The notes below the pieces were generated by a model that made no database searches, was not told where the DNA came from, and was given only the letters and a program-made list of their open reading frames with translations. The position numbers and the translations under genes are program-made. Positions 52,174 to 61,782 of a DNA stretch of 64,000 nucleotides are shown piece after piece. Numbering within the stretch: the first letter of the stretch is position 1; every line of letters begins with the position of its first letter. The stretch is from Kyrpidia tusciae DSM 2912 (GTDB lineage Bacteria; Bacillota; Bacilli; Kyrpidiales; Kyrpidiaceae). Where the stretch lies: NCBI RefSeq assembly GCF_000092905.1, contig NC_014098.1, positions 2,170,001 to 2,234,000 of the forward strand. The letters are read 5' to 3'.

Positions 52174-54702
52174 TTACGAATGCATCTCATACGCCTGTTC
52201 CACCAACTCCATCACCTCCCCGAGTTTTTCGACAGTATCCAGACACACTTCCACATCGCCCGTCCCTCGATGTCCGATCCCCGACACGTCCCGCGCCAGG
52301 TTCCCCGGGTCGTCGAGGTCGGCGGGACGGATGTCCAAGTACAGCTTCAAGCGGTCTTTCTGAGGGACCACTTCCACGAAATTCGACGTGGTCCGGTAGG
52401 CGATGTATGTTTTTTTGTACTCCTCGCGGATGGAAGAATCCAACTGGAGAATCCGCGTCCGGAATTGTTCAAAAATCTCTTTGACCCGCCCTTTGAGGTG
52501 TTCGGCGTAATCGGCGTCCCGGTCTCCCTCTCTGGCTTCCAGCAATTCTGCCTCCAAATCTTCCTGGTGAAAACGCCGGTAGGTGCTCCCCTTCCACGAG
52601 GAAAAGGTCCGCCGGGCATGATCGACAGCTTCGTGCCATGCGCGCCGCACATCCTCCGGGAGGGCGCGAACTTTATCCCAGGACAGCGTCACCAATTCCC
52701 ACGTCCTCCCGGAGCTCCACCGCTCTGCGAACCGTTCCCGCTCCTCCGGGGAAATCCCGTCGAGGTTGCACGATTCGGCGCAGACGGTCAGCGACACCAG
52801 GAGCCTGTCGCCACTTCGGGAAAAGCGGAGCAACAGCCACTGGCCGACATTGACCGAAATTCGTCCGGGTCTGTAGGAGATGCTGAGAAGCCGGTCGACC
52901 GTTTCGTCGTCGAGCCGGGACACCAGTTCTTGAACCAACGCCCGGGCCGTTTCCAGATCGCCCTCCCGGGCAAAGACATCCTTCAACTTGACCCGGGGTT
53001 CCAAGCCGAACCCGAACCGCCGCAGATCCACATCGGGCCTCGGCCACACCTTGACGGCCAAGGCGGCAAGTTCCTCGGCCCGCGCGACGATCGCCGCCTC
53101 GTTCCAGGCATCCAAGCGGGCCAGCGAACGGTTGAGGCGCAATGGACTTTCTGCAAAGCCGCCTTTCATGTCGCGTTTTTCTCGAAAGGGACGGTCGCTT
53201 AACTCCGGATTGTAGCCGGTCAGGGTCAAATTGCCCAAGGTGTGAAGATATTGAGCTGAAATTTCCTTCCACCTTTCCCCCAATTCCTTCTTCCACTCAT
53301 CGGAAAGATTCGGATTTTGGGGCATAATGTGTTCAATGCTGTAGTTCTCCACCACAACCGGTTCCTTCCGGTCGAAGTTCTCCAGCTTCCTGAAAAAATA
53401 CATGCGGCTGCGGAAGTGGTAAAGATCCTTGATTTTCAATTGTTCCACAAATTCTTCGTCAGACGGAAAACGCCGGTACGACTCCTTGGTCAGGAGAGCG
53501 ATCTGAAGGCTTTCCAGATAGTTTTCTTTGTCCACCTCCCGAATCAGTTGAGCAAAGGTCGTGTTCAGGGAGTTGGTCGGAATTCCGCATACAGCCCGGC
53601 GAAAGACGTAACTCTCCACCCACTGGAGGACCCGGCACAATTCCTCCAAGGTCAGAAGCTGCCGGTCATAGTCTTCAAACGCGGCCATCAGCAAGGGATA
53701 GGCCACATCGACCCTCAACTGGCGAATATCCGACAACAGAGAACGAAGTTGAGGATTGTCCACCGTTTGCGGTGCAATCAAGTACAGATAATAGCGCGAG
53801 TAGTGGTGCAGCTCTTGTAAGATATCCGTGACCGTCGCGCCGCTTTGACGGTGCCAATTCTTGAAGAATTCATACACCCCGCCGATCTTGGGAATGACGC
53901 CCGTCTTGACCGTCAGAAAATCCCGAATGAACCGATCGAACGTCCCATCCTCATCATGTAGAATGAACCGCTGTTCCATCGGATACCAGTACCGCTCGTA
54001 AAGGGCCTCCTGCTCGTTCGCTTCAAGTCCCATGAGGATGTAGTTGCGGATCAGGTCCGTCTGGGACAGGTCCAGCCCGGTGGAATTCAGGCTCTCGAAG
54101 ATCAACTGGGGATTGTCGTGTTCCCGGTCCAGGGCGATGTCCACGATGAACAGCCGGCTGATACCGTCGAACACCGTCTGCGGCTCGATGGAACCCTTCT
54201 CGAGTTGGTCGCGAAAATACGCATAGTTTTCTTTGATTCTCTCCGAAGCCTCCCGGGGAAGCTCCCGATATTCAAGCACGGCTTTCAAGGTATCCCGGTC
54301 GCGACGGGTCAGCAGAAGCTTATAGCGCATCTCGCCTTCCTCTTCGCTGTTGAACAGATAATAATGGCGAATTCTTCTGGGGTTCACTTCTGCCGACGCG
54401 CCCGAGGCTTCGACCACGTCAGCCAATGCCGCCAGCAACAGGGTAATCGAGGTCAGTCGTTGTTGGCCGTCGATGACCATCAATCGCGGAACCGAGGAAA
54501 CGTGGTACAGGCCCCGTTCAACATAGACGACAGATCCCAGAAAATGGCCTCCCATGCCCGGATGCTTTCCCACCTGGACAATATCCTGCCACAATTGTTC
54601 GCACTGCCGGCGGGTCCAACTATAATTTCTCTGAAAGATCGGAACCACGAATTGCTTCGGCCCCTGCAAAAAGGCCAAGAGATTCGCTTCTTGGGCTTTC
54701 AC
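52174..54702 (-). CDS. GmrSD-type restriction protein (DUF262-DUF1524) with C-terminal DUF5655-like domain
   Basis: An 842-residue single-chain type IV restriction homologue. The N-terminal DUF262 (about 1-230) has LQGPKQFVVPIFQRNYSWTR and MVIDGQQRLTSITLLLAALA (the DGQQR motif). DUF1524 (about 440-560) has the HNH-like NYSIEHIMPQNPNLSD and LHTLGNLTLTGYNPELSD. The last 100 residues resemble DUF5655 (TYIAYRTTSNFVEVV). GmrSD enzymes cut glucosylated or otherwise modified phage DNA using NTP. I chose the GTG at 54702, where family members begin; AGGGGGTG lies about ten bases upstream. Confidence 0.85.
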   Translation of the reverse strand: MKAQEANLLAFLQGPKQFVVPIFQRNYSWTRRQCEQLWQDIVQVGKHPGMGGHFLGSVVYVERGLYHVSSVPRLMVIDGQQRLTSITLLLAALADVVEASGASAEVNPRRIRHYYLFNSEEEGEMRYKLLLTRRDRDTLKAVLEYRELPREASERIKENYAYFRDQLEKGSIEPQTVFDGISRLFIVDIALDREHDNPQLIFESLNSTGLDLSQTDLIRNYILMGLEANEQEALYERYWYPMEQRFILHDEDGTFDRFIRDFLTVKTGVIPKIGGVYEFFKNWHRQSGATVTDILQELHHYSRYYLYLIAPQTVDNPQLRSLLSDIRQLRVDVAYPLLMAAFEDYDRQLLTLEELCRVLQWVESYVFRRAVCGIPTNSLNTTFAQLIREVDKENYLESLQIALLTKESYRRFPSDEEFVEQLKIKDLYHFRSRMYFFRKLENFDRKEPVVVENYSIEHIMPQNPNLSDEWKKELGERWKEISAQYLHTLGNLTLTGYNPELSDRPFREKRDMKGGFAESPLRLNRSLARLDAWNEAAIVARAEELAALAVKVWPRPDVDLRRFGFGLEPRVKLKDVFAREGDLETARALVQELVSRLDDETVDRLLSISYRPGRISVNVGQWLLLRFSRSGDRLLVSLTVCAESCNLDGISPEERERFAERWSSGRTWELVTLSWDKVRALPEDVRRAWHEAVDHARRTFSSWKGSTYRRFHQEDLEAELLEAREGDRDADYAEHLKGRVKEIFEQFRTRILQLDSSIREEYKKTYIAYRTTSNFVEVVPQKDRLKLYLDIRPADLDDPGNLARDVSGIGHRGTGDVEVCLDTVEKLGEVMELVEQAYEMHS

Positions 54703-54886
54703 CGCAAAAGACACCCCCTGATGACCGCTTTGCAGCAAAAGTGTACACCGGTTGCGCATCATGTTCCAGAGCGGACGCGTAAAGGTAGGGTAAGCAAGCA
54801 GGATTTAGCCCTGCCCAAAATAGAAGAAGGTCTCGCCTACCGAACATTGACACGCACCCAGGCGATTGCTCGGGTTAACTGAGTCC

Positions 54887-54955
54887 ATGACTTCGTCCAT
54901 AGACACGCACGTCTTCCTGTGGTGGATCACCGATGACGGGCTCCGGGCAAAGAAG
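54887..54955 (+). pseudogene. VapC-type PIN toxin remnant
   Basis: MTSSIDTHVFLWWITDDGLR is the typical N-terminus of a PIN-domain toxin (DTHVFLWW), but similarity ends after about 20 codons. The rest of 54763-55088 holds no other gene that I can support. Confidence 0.5.
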
Positions 54956-55088
54956 CCAGCGGATTCTGCTTTCGGTCTTCCGGCCAGTCATATTCGCCGC
55001 CTATTGTATCAAATACCCACCATTCCCCGATCCCGCCCCGACGACCGAGGCGACGAGCGGATGCGGCCCTCTTCGGATCCTTCACAGC

Positions 55089-55132
55089 AAAAGGCCATCC
55101 CGACAGGACGCCCTTGCCCTGTCGGGATGGCC
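55089..55132 (-). terminator. Terminator of the large SLH protein gene
   Basis: On the minus strand perfect 15-base arms GGCCATCCCGACAGG/CCTGTCGGGATGGCC enclose a ten-base loop and are followed by TTTTGCTG. Confidence 0.93.
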
Positions 55133-55173
55133 CGTTTCGTCGCTGGTTTTACAGGGGGTCTCCGTGTCTCTAT

Positions 55174-58100
55174 TCAGCCGTTCGAACCGGCGCCGGAGCC
55201 CGCCGCGCCGTATTCCCGGGCGCCGAGCAGCACCGCCACCGCCTCGGCCCGGGTGGTGATCCCGTCCGGCTCAAAACGGTTCATCTCCCGGCCCTTCACC
55301 AGTCCGGCCTGCTTCACGGCGGCCACCGAGGCCTTCGCCCAGCCCGGGATCGCCCCGTCGTCCGCAAAGCCCGCCGCCCCGGACGACCCCGGCAGCCCCA
55401 GCGCCTTGGCCGCCATCACCGCCATCTCCGCCCGGCTGATCTGCGCATCCGCCCGGACTGTCCCGTCCTCGTACCCGTGTAAAACCCCCGCCCGGACACA
55501 GGCCGCCACCGACGGCCGGGCCCAGTCCGGCACCGCCGCCGCGTCCGCAAAGGGCAGAGCCGCCGTCCCCTCCGGCACCGGCAGCCCCAGTGCCTTGGCC
55601 AGCAACACCGCGAACTCCGCCCGGGTCACCGGGGCGTCCGGATGGAACGTCCCGTCCGGATAGCCTTTCACCCAATCCTGGGCGACGGCTTGGTTCACCA
55701 GCGCCTCGGCCCAGTGGCCGTGAACATCCGAAAACCGCACCGCCCCGGGGCTTGGTTGTCCCGGAGTGGATTGCCCGGGAGTGGGTTGTCCCGGTACCGG
55801 CTGACCGGGGGCGGACGGCCCCGGGGAATTGGACTGCGCCTGGGTCACCTGCACCGTGGCGGTCACGCTCTTGCCTTGATACACGGCGGTGATCTCCGCC
55901 GTCCCCGGAGCTTTGCCCGTCACCCGGCCCCGGCTGTCCACCTCCGCCACCGACGGGTTGGAGCTCCGGTAAGTTGACAATCCCGTCACATCCTGGGACC
56001 ATCCGCCGCCGTACACCGCCTTGACGGCGGTGGCATGACTCTCGCCGACCTTCAGGCTGTACGAGGAGCTGTCCAAATCAAGGCTCTGCAGCACCGGTGT
56101 GGAACTGCCGCCTCCACCCCCGGTGCCTCCTGAGGAGCCGCCCGGGCCGTCGGAAGAACCGCTGCCGTTGTCCCCGTTGTTGCCGCTCACCGCAAACACG
56201 GCGAACTTGGTGAAATGATCCACCCGGGCACTCGCCGTATTCCCTTCCACGGTGGTGGGCAACCCGACCCACCGCCTTGATTGTTCATCATAGTAATACA
56301 TCGCCACCCGAGCCCCGCCGACCTGATCGGGGTCGAACTGCATTTGAATCGTCACCGGTTGGTTGAAGCCGACCTGGGCATCCTTCGTGATCTCAAATAC
56401 CGGGGTGAGGCGTGCCAGCCCCACTCCTTCCGGCGGGTTCGAGTTCGGTGGCACCGGCTGGATGTTGACATGCACGTCCTTGGAAAATGCGCCGGCAGGT
56501 ACGCTCACCTGTACAAAACTCCCCAGATTGACCCGTCCCTCGGATGATGCCGGAATGTCCGCGCCCGCCCGGGTGATTTGCCGCAATTCCTTGGTATTGC
56601 GCACCCGGATCCGGTACCCGTCCGCGAATTGCCCTGGGAAACCTGCGGCCTCCAGCCAGTCTCCGGGTGTTAAATCCGGTACGGGTCCGGACTGGTTCAC
56701 GATGTACCCGTCGGTAAAGACCAGGGCGTCGCCCGTCCCGTCATTGATCACGTACGAGTTGGCATCGTATTTGCTGACAACTTGTCCGATGACCTCCACG
56801 AGTTGTCCCTGCACCTCGTCCTTCTTCACCCGGCCGGTCTGCATCGGTATCGGCGGCACCGGGGCGCTGTGGCCGATCGGGACGACGTCCTTCGTGAACG
56901 AATCGAACTCCAGCTCCAAGTTGTTCTCGAAAACTTTGATGTGGCCGTGGACCCGCACCCGGTCCCCTTCTTTCAGGCTGCCTTCCGGCACTTCTTTAAA
57001 GGCCATGATCCCGCCGGTGCCATCCTGCAGGTAGAAGGCGTCGAAGAACACCCCCGCCGCGGACGTCACTGTGCCTTCCACCACCACTTCGCTGCCGACC
57101 GGCAATTTCCGCGCCTCGGCGATCGGAGTCACCGTCGGCCCGGCGGAGGACAGCCATTTTACAGCATTGATCCCGAACGGACCGTTGTCGTCCCCGGAGT
57201 CCAGATTCTGATCGGCGATTTCCATGTCGTTCAGGATGTTCATCCCGGAGACGAGAATCCGCCCTTGCCCCACCTGTTCCACAGCGATCAGCGGGATGGC
57301 CGACCCGCCGTGATCATCCGAGTGGGCGTCGTACGTGTGGGACCCGTGGCCGTTTTTGCCCAGATCCACCTGGTAGCTCGTCTCATTTCCCCGAACGAGA
57401 ATCTTCACCGCATCCGTATCCGCCAGCGGCGCCGCACCGGGCCCGGTCAGGCTGCTGCCGCTGAAGTACTCCAGCGCCCTCACCCCGTCGGTGATGGGGT
57501 GCTTGCCCTGTTCGGGACGGGCGAGCACGGCCCAAGGGGCACTGGAGGGTTTGCTCCAATAATTGCCGGTGGAACTGTCGTCGTAGACACCGTCGTCGTT
57601 CAGGCGAATCGTGGCGCCCATCGTCTCCAGCAGCGGGTTCACCCTCGTGGGATCCGCCCCGTAGTTGCTCTTGGACAGCAGAAAGAGCCCGCCGCCGCGC
57701 TGCACAAAATCGCTGACCGCCCGGCTCTCCTCGTCGGTCAAGGCGGTGGACGGGTAGGTCATGATCAGCACGTTCGCTTGACTTAATACGTCTGGGGTTA
57801 GCGGGGATTGATTTTCCACCACCGTGTACCCCTGCTGCCGGAGCAGCTGCGCAATCGTGTTCATGTTGTTGCGATATTTGCCCGGGTCCGTACTGGTATT
57901 CTCATTCTGATGCGAGGCATCGATCATCACCGTGATGCCCAGCGGCGCCTTGACGTTGACGGGCAGCGTATACGTGTTGTCCGCCGGGTTGTCGCCCGGG
58001 ATATTTTGAATCACCGCGATCAGGCTCGTGGCCGGAGCGACGGAATTCCACGCCACCGCGGCCTCGGCGGACGCTTTCGGCTGGACGGTTCCGACCGCTT

Positions 58101-61100
58101 TTGCGCCGATCAAATGCGCGTCATCGACCCGGTCGTAGTAGAAAGACACCTGCACATTCACGGCTTCCTCCCCGGTGTTGCTCAACTGTGCCGTCAGGGT
58201 GGCCGGCGCCCCGACCACCAGCGCACCTTCTTTCACGCCGAGGGAGGTCAGTTTCACATCAACGGGCACAGCCTGGGACCAAATCGGCGCCGAGTAGATC
58301 CGGTCCCCGTCTTTCTGCGTGACTTTCACCACGTACCACTGCTGGCCGGATGCCGTCACCTCGGGGGTCCATGCAAAGCTGGTTTCGTTATCTTTCGGTT
58401 GATAACTGGCGACGACCCGACCGCCGTTGGTGATCAATTCGACTTTTGCAATGTTGTCGTTGGCGGCATAGGTTTTGGGCAGATAGCTGTAAGCCGGGTC
58501 GGTGGGCGATTCCGCCACCGGATCCTGCCCCTTGATATCGAAGGCCAGGTGGTTGCTGTCGACGGTGGCCCCCATGTAGTAGCCGTTGGCCGTCACGTCC
58601 AACTGGAAATTCGGGTCTTCTTCCATATATACGTGGAGGTTGTGCATGGCGTCGAGCAAGTCTTTGCGCGTCAACGACGGGGCGACGATCACCGTGCGTT
58701 TGCTCGTCTGTCCCCAGGTGGCGTCATGATTGTCCTCGCCGTAGGTGGGAGCCACGTGCCAGCCCAGGTCCAGGGCGTGATAAAATTTATCTTCCGCCAG
58801 GGTGTACGAATAGTGTCCGGACCCGTTGCCCACTTCCAGCAGATCCACGTACTTGTCCGCCTGCGGGTCGTAGGGCGCAAAATTATTGAACGACGTCTCC
58901 GGCATGTGCGGGTGGTTAAACTGGGCCACCGCCGCCCCCTCGGGGAAAGACTCCAGGTATTTGTAATAATTTCCTAAATCCTGATAATACCCGTTCCCCT
59001 GGACCCGGTCGATGAACGTGGGCGGGGTCGTGGTCGTGAATACGTTGGAATGCCCCCAGGTGGTCGAGGTCATCTCGAAGGACGGGAACACCACAAACTG
59101 GCCGTCGACCGTGTCGGCATCCGCAGTTTGTACCAGTTCCTGCCAGTGGGAACCTCCGCCGCGGACCGGGGAGCCGTTCTGTTGGATCGTATCCTTGTCG
59201 ACCAGGCTCGCATCGATGTCGTGGGAATGATCGGTGAAAGTGATCCAGTCATAATGGTGAGCTTTGGCCGCCGCAACCTCGTCCTGCAGCTCACCGGTGG
59301 CGTCGTGGGAAATCTTGTCGTGGTCGTGCGTGGTCCCGCGATAATGGTTGCCGCCGGTGAACACCGGGACGGTGTTGAACGTCCACTCAAAAGAGCTCTC
59401 GTTCCCTTTGGTGTCTTTGGCGATGACTTTCACCGTATGGGTTTGTACCGTCAAATCGGACGGCGGCTGATACTGGATCTGGACCTCGGTGAGCGTGGAC
59501 GCGGTAGTGATCGTCGCCGCCGTCGTCACATCTACACCGTCGAGAAGGATGTGGAGGCTCCCCGTATCCACGCAGCTCGGGTCCTGCAAGGACACGCGAA
59601 TCAGCGGCCGTTTGCTCTGGGACTCGCTGCCGTTTTTCGGGTACTCATCCGTGAAGACCGGACCCGCCGTATCCGATTGTACGGTGACGGTCAGCGGTTG
59701 CGCCTCGCTTCCCGCTCCGGCGGTCAGCGCCCCGGCCCGGGCCAGGTAGTAGTACTCCAAGGTCTTGCCGGCCGCGGGAACCTTGTCCGCCGAAAGCGTC
59801 GCGACGTACCGCCCGCCCGTGCCGTCCGGGGTCATTTCGAGGGATTGGTAGAAGGTGTCACCTTGAAGCCGGTAGTACACCGTCACCGCCGCGTCGGTGG
59901 TCGTTTGCACTAAGGCCGCAAACGTCAGCGGCATCCCGGCGTAGGCCTGGATCGTATCCGGAGTAACGGTGAGCATATCCACCGGCGCCAGGTCCGAAGC
60001 GCTCCGCGGGAAAATCTCGTACCCCGTGTCGTACGGCGCTTTGGTGTCGTATTGAGCCACCAAACCGGTCACGGTGTAGGGTTGATTCACGCGCAATTGC
60101 ACGGTATCGATGCCCGTGGACCGCATCACCCGGACGGTGAGGACATGATTCTGCTCGTCTTGCAAGGTAATGTTGTATCCGCCGCCGGAATCCGGGGTCG
60201 TTGGAACATTTGTGATCATGCCGCTGGTCCTGACCAGCTGCCCCTCCAGGGGCTCAGCGGTCTCATAGGCGGACAGCTCAGCCACGGTCGCGTCTCTCGG
60301 CGCGGGCAAAGGCTGACCCGGCGCCAGGATCTCCACGGTGCCGGGCTTGATTTCCGTCAAGCCCCTGTAAAAAGCCACCGTTCCGGTGATCCGCACCCGA
60401 TCGCCTTCGTGGACCGACGCATTCCCGGCGCCGTACACGTTGATCCCGGCGGTACCGTCCTGCACGTAAAATTGGCCCGAACCGAGGACCTCGCTCGCGA
60501 CGGTGGCGATGCCTTCGATGGTGTACGTCTTGCCGTCGTTTAACTTCGTCGGCTGGCCGTTGGCATCATTGGTTTTCAAGTCAGCGCTGGGGGTGACCGT
60601 CCCCGGGGGCGTTTGACCTCCCGAGCCGCCGCCACTGCTACCACCGGAGCCCCCCGTATCACCGCCACCACCGCTGCCTCCGGAGCCGCCGGTGCCGGTG
60701 TCGCCGCTGCCCCCGCCTGCCGCCGGTTCAGCAGGGCTGGCGCTGTTCTGGGGATTGGGAGTGGCCGTCACGAAGTCGCTGGCGTTATTGTCCGTGTCCC
60801 AGCCGTTGCCCATCCCGGCGCCCGCATCCGTGGGATCGGAACCATCGTTGGCTTTGCGCTCAACGCTTGTCGTGTTGCTCGGAGCGGGAGCTGGTCCGCT
60901 GCCTTCGTACTCATTGGCCGAACCAAAACCCACGAAGTCGATCACCGCCGGGTCCGTTTTTCCGGTGATCGTGGCGTCGGTGGTCACCAGCGCCACCTTG
61001 CCGGCAGTACCGGACATGGCGATGGTCCCTGTGGCGTAAGGAGCCGGCAGATCCACCGACCCACCCGAGCCCTTGGCCTCTTGAATCAAATAGTAGCCGT

Positions 61101-61407
61101 GGGGCGCGATGATTCCCGACAAAACCGTTTTGTTGGACCAACTTGAACCGCCCGCCGAAGCGTACTGCACCGACCATCCTTCCAGCGATACCGCGCTGTC
61201 AGTGGGGTTGTACAGTTCGATGAAGTCATACTTGTAAGTGGCGCCGCTGTTGCCCGCGCCGCCGTAGATCTCGCTGATGACCACGTGATCGGCTGCCGCC
61301 GCCTCTGCTTGCGGCATGAATCCGACGGGCACCGCGCAGACCATGGCCAGCAGCAACGCCACCAGCAGGCTTACCCCTCTCTTTTGCTTATGAATCCAAC
61401 GCTCCAT
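55174..61407 (-). CDS. Giant SLH-anchored surface protein with PHP/CehA-like domain
   Basis: A 2077-residue secreted protein. Signal peptide to about residue 36 (VSLLVALLLAMVCAVPVG). Then a lamin-tail domain (VVISEIYGGAGNSG), a Gly/Ser linker (about 225-270), an OB-fold (about 280-385), an Ig-like unit, a CehA/McbA-type PHP domain (about 685-930) with metal motifs HYRGTTHDHDKI and TFTDHSHDIDAS, a CARDB-like unit, a ThuA/GATase-like domain (about 1160-1420), further OB-folds, a ZU5-like segment, a Big_2 Ig domain (about 1772-1852), a PGQ-rich linker and three SLH domains. ATG 61407 follows GGAGGGAGG. Probably an extracellular phosphodiesterase or nuclease-like enzyme bound to the cell wall. 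Confidence 0.87.
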   Translation of the reverse strand: MERWIHKQKRGVSLLVALLLAMVCAVPVGFMPQAEAAAADHVVISEIYGGAGNSGATYKYDFIELYNPTDSAVSLEGWSVQYASAGGSSWSNKTVLSGIIAPHGYYLIQEAKGSGGSVDLPAPYATGTIAMSGTAGKVALVTTDATITGKTDPAVIDFVGFGSANEYEGSGPAPAPSNTTSVERKANDGSDPTDAGAGMGNGWDTDNNASDFVTATPNPQNSASPAEPAAGGGSGDTGTGGSGGSGGGGDTGGSGGSSGGGSGGQTPPGTVTPSADLKTNDANGQPTKLNDGKTYTIEGIATVASEVLGSGQFYVQDGTAGINVYGAGNASVHEGDRVRITGTVAFYRGLTEIKPGTVEILAPGQPLPAPRDATVAELSAYETAEPLEGQLVRTSGMITNVPTTPDSGGGYNITLQDEQNHVLTVRVMRSTGIDTVQLRVNQPYTVTGLVAQYDTKAPYDTGYEIFPRSASDLAPVDMLTVTPDTIQAYAGMPLTFAALVQTTTDAAVTVYYRLQGDTFYQSLEMTPDGTGGRYVATLSADKVPAAGKTLEYYYLARAGALTAGAGSEAQPLTVTVQSDTAGPVFTDEYPKNGSESQSKRPLIRVSLQDPSCVDTGSLHILLDGVDVTTAATITTASTLTEVQIQYQPPSDLTVQTHTVKVIAKDTKGNESSFEWTFNTVPVFTGGNHYRGTTHDHDKISHDATGELQDEVAAAKAHHYDWITFTDHSHDIDASLVDKDTIQQNGSPVRGGGSHWQELVQTADADTVDGQFVVFPSFEMTSTTWGHSNVFTTTTPPTFIDRVQGNGYYQDLGNYYKYLESFPEGAAVAQFNHPHMPETSFNNFAPYDPQADKYVDLLEVGNGSGHYSYTLAEDKFYHALDLGWHVAPTYGEDNHDATWGQTSKRTVIVAPSLTRKDLLDAMHNLHVYMEEDPNFQLDVTANGYYMGATVDSNHLAFDIKGQDPVAESPTDPAYSYLPKTYAANDNIAKVELITNGGRVVASYQPKDNETSFAWTPEVTASGQQWYVVKVTQKDGDRIYSAPIWSQAVPVDVKLTSLGVKEGALVVGAPATLTAQLSNTGEEAVNVQVSFYYDRVDDAHLIGAKAVGTVQPKASAEAAVAWNSVAPATSLIAVIQNIPGDNPADNTYTLPVNVKAPLGITVMIDASHQNENTSTDPGKYRNNMNTIAQLLRQQGYTVVENQSPLTPDVLSQANVLIMTYPSTALTDEESRAVSDFVQRGGGLFLLSKSNYGADPTRVNPLLETMGATIRLNDDGVYDDSSTGNYWSKPSSAPWAVLARPEQGKHPITDGVRALEYFSGSSLTGPGAAPLADTDAVKILVRGNETSYQVDLGKNGHGSHTYDAHSDDHGGSAIPLIAVEQVGQGRILVSGMNILNDMEIADQNLDSGDDNGPFGINAVKWLSSAGPTVTPIAEARKLPVGSEVVVEGTVTSAAGVFFDAFYLQDGTGGIMAFKEVPEGSLKEGDRVRVHGHIKVFENNLELEFDSFTKDVVPIGHSAPVPPIPMQTGRVKKDEVQGQLVEVIGQVVSKYDANSYVINDGTGDALVFTDGYIVNQSGPVPDLTPGDWLEAAGFPGQFADGYRIRVRNTKELRQITRAGADIPASSEGRVNLGSFVQVSVPAGAFSKDVHVNIQPVPPNSNPPEGVGLARLTPVFEITKDAQVGFNQPVTIQMQFDPDQVGGARVAMYYYDEQSRRWVGLPTTVEGNTASARVDHFTKFAVFAVSGNNGDNGSGSSDGPGGSSGGTGGGGGSSTPVLQSLDLDSSSYSLKVGESHATAVKAVYGGGWSQDVTGLSTYRSSNPSVAEVDSRGRVTGKAPGTAEITAVYQGKSVTATVQVTQAQSNSPGPSAPGQPVPGQPTPGQSTPGQPSPGAVRFSDVHGHWAEALVNQAVAQDWVKGYPDGTFHPDAPVTRAEFAVLLAKALGLPVPEGTAALPFADAAAVPDWARPSVAACVRAGVLHGYEDGTVRADAQISRAEMAVMAAKALGLPGSSGAAGFADDGAIPGWAKASVAAVKQAGLVKGREMNRFEPDGITTRAEAVAVLLGAREYGAAGSGAGSNG

Positions 61408-61584
61408 TTTTTCCTCCCTCCTTCGCGCTCGTATTCTGGTGGTTAAAGGCACGAGGGTGTTGCATCAATCTGAAATAAGGAAATATGCCCCCCATTTCGA
61501 ACGGTCCGGCCTCCACATAGGTTTCTTGACGAGAGCGGCAAGAACGAATGACACTCACCCAACCCTCATCAATTTTACGTCCCG

Positions 61585-61613
61585 ACTATCAAGGCAGCGC
61601 TAAGCCAGGTCAA
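61585..61613 (-). promoter_or_regulatory. Candidate promoter of the giant SLH protein gene
   Basis: TTGACC (61613-61608), a 17-base spacer and GATAGT (61590-61585) on the minus strand, giving a leader of about 170 bases. The remaining 61614-61782 is AT-rich and probably includes the left end of the IS1634-type element. Confidence 0.5.
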
Positions 61614-61782
61614 ATTCTTTTTTAAGAATGTTTTAAACAATATTAAATAAGACCTGCTGAACGATTTAACCCATTTTTCGCCTGTAAGATTTTGTCGAAT
61701 AACGGTATTTCGAGGAGTCTCAGGAGGAGAATGCCTATCCAACTCCGAATTGTCCTTGTATTAGGATTCGGAGGGGAGAGAC

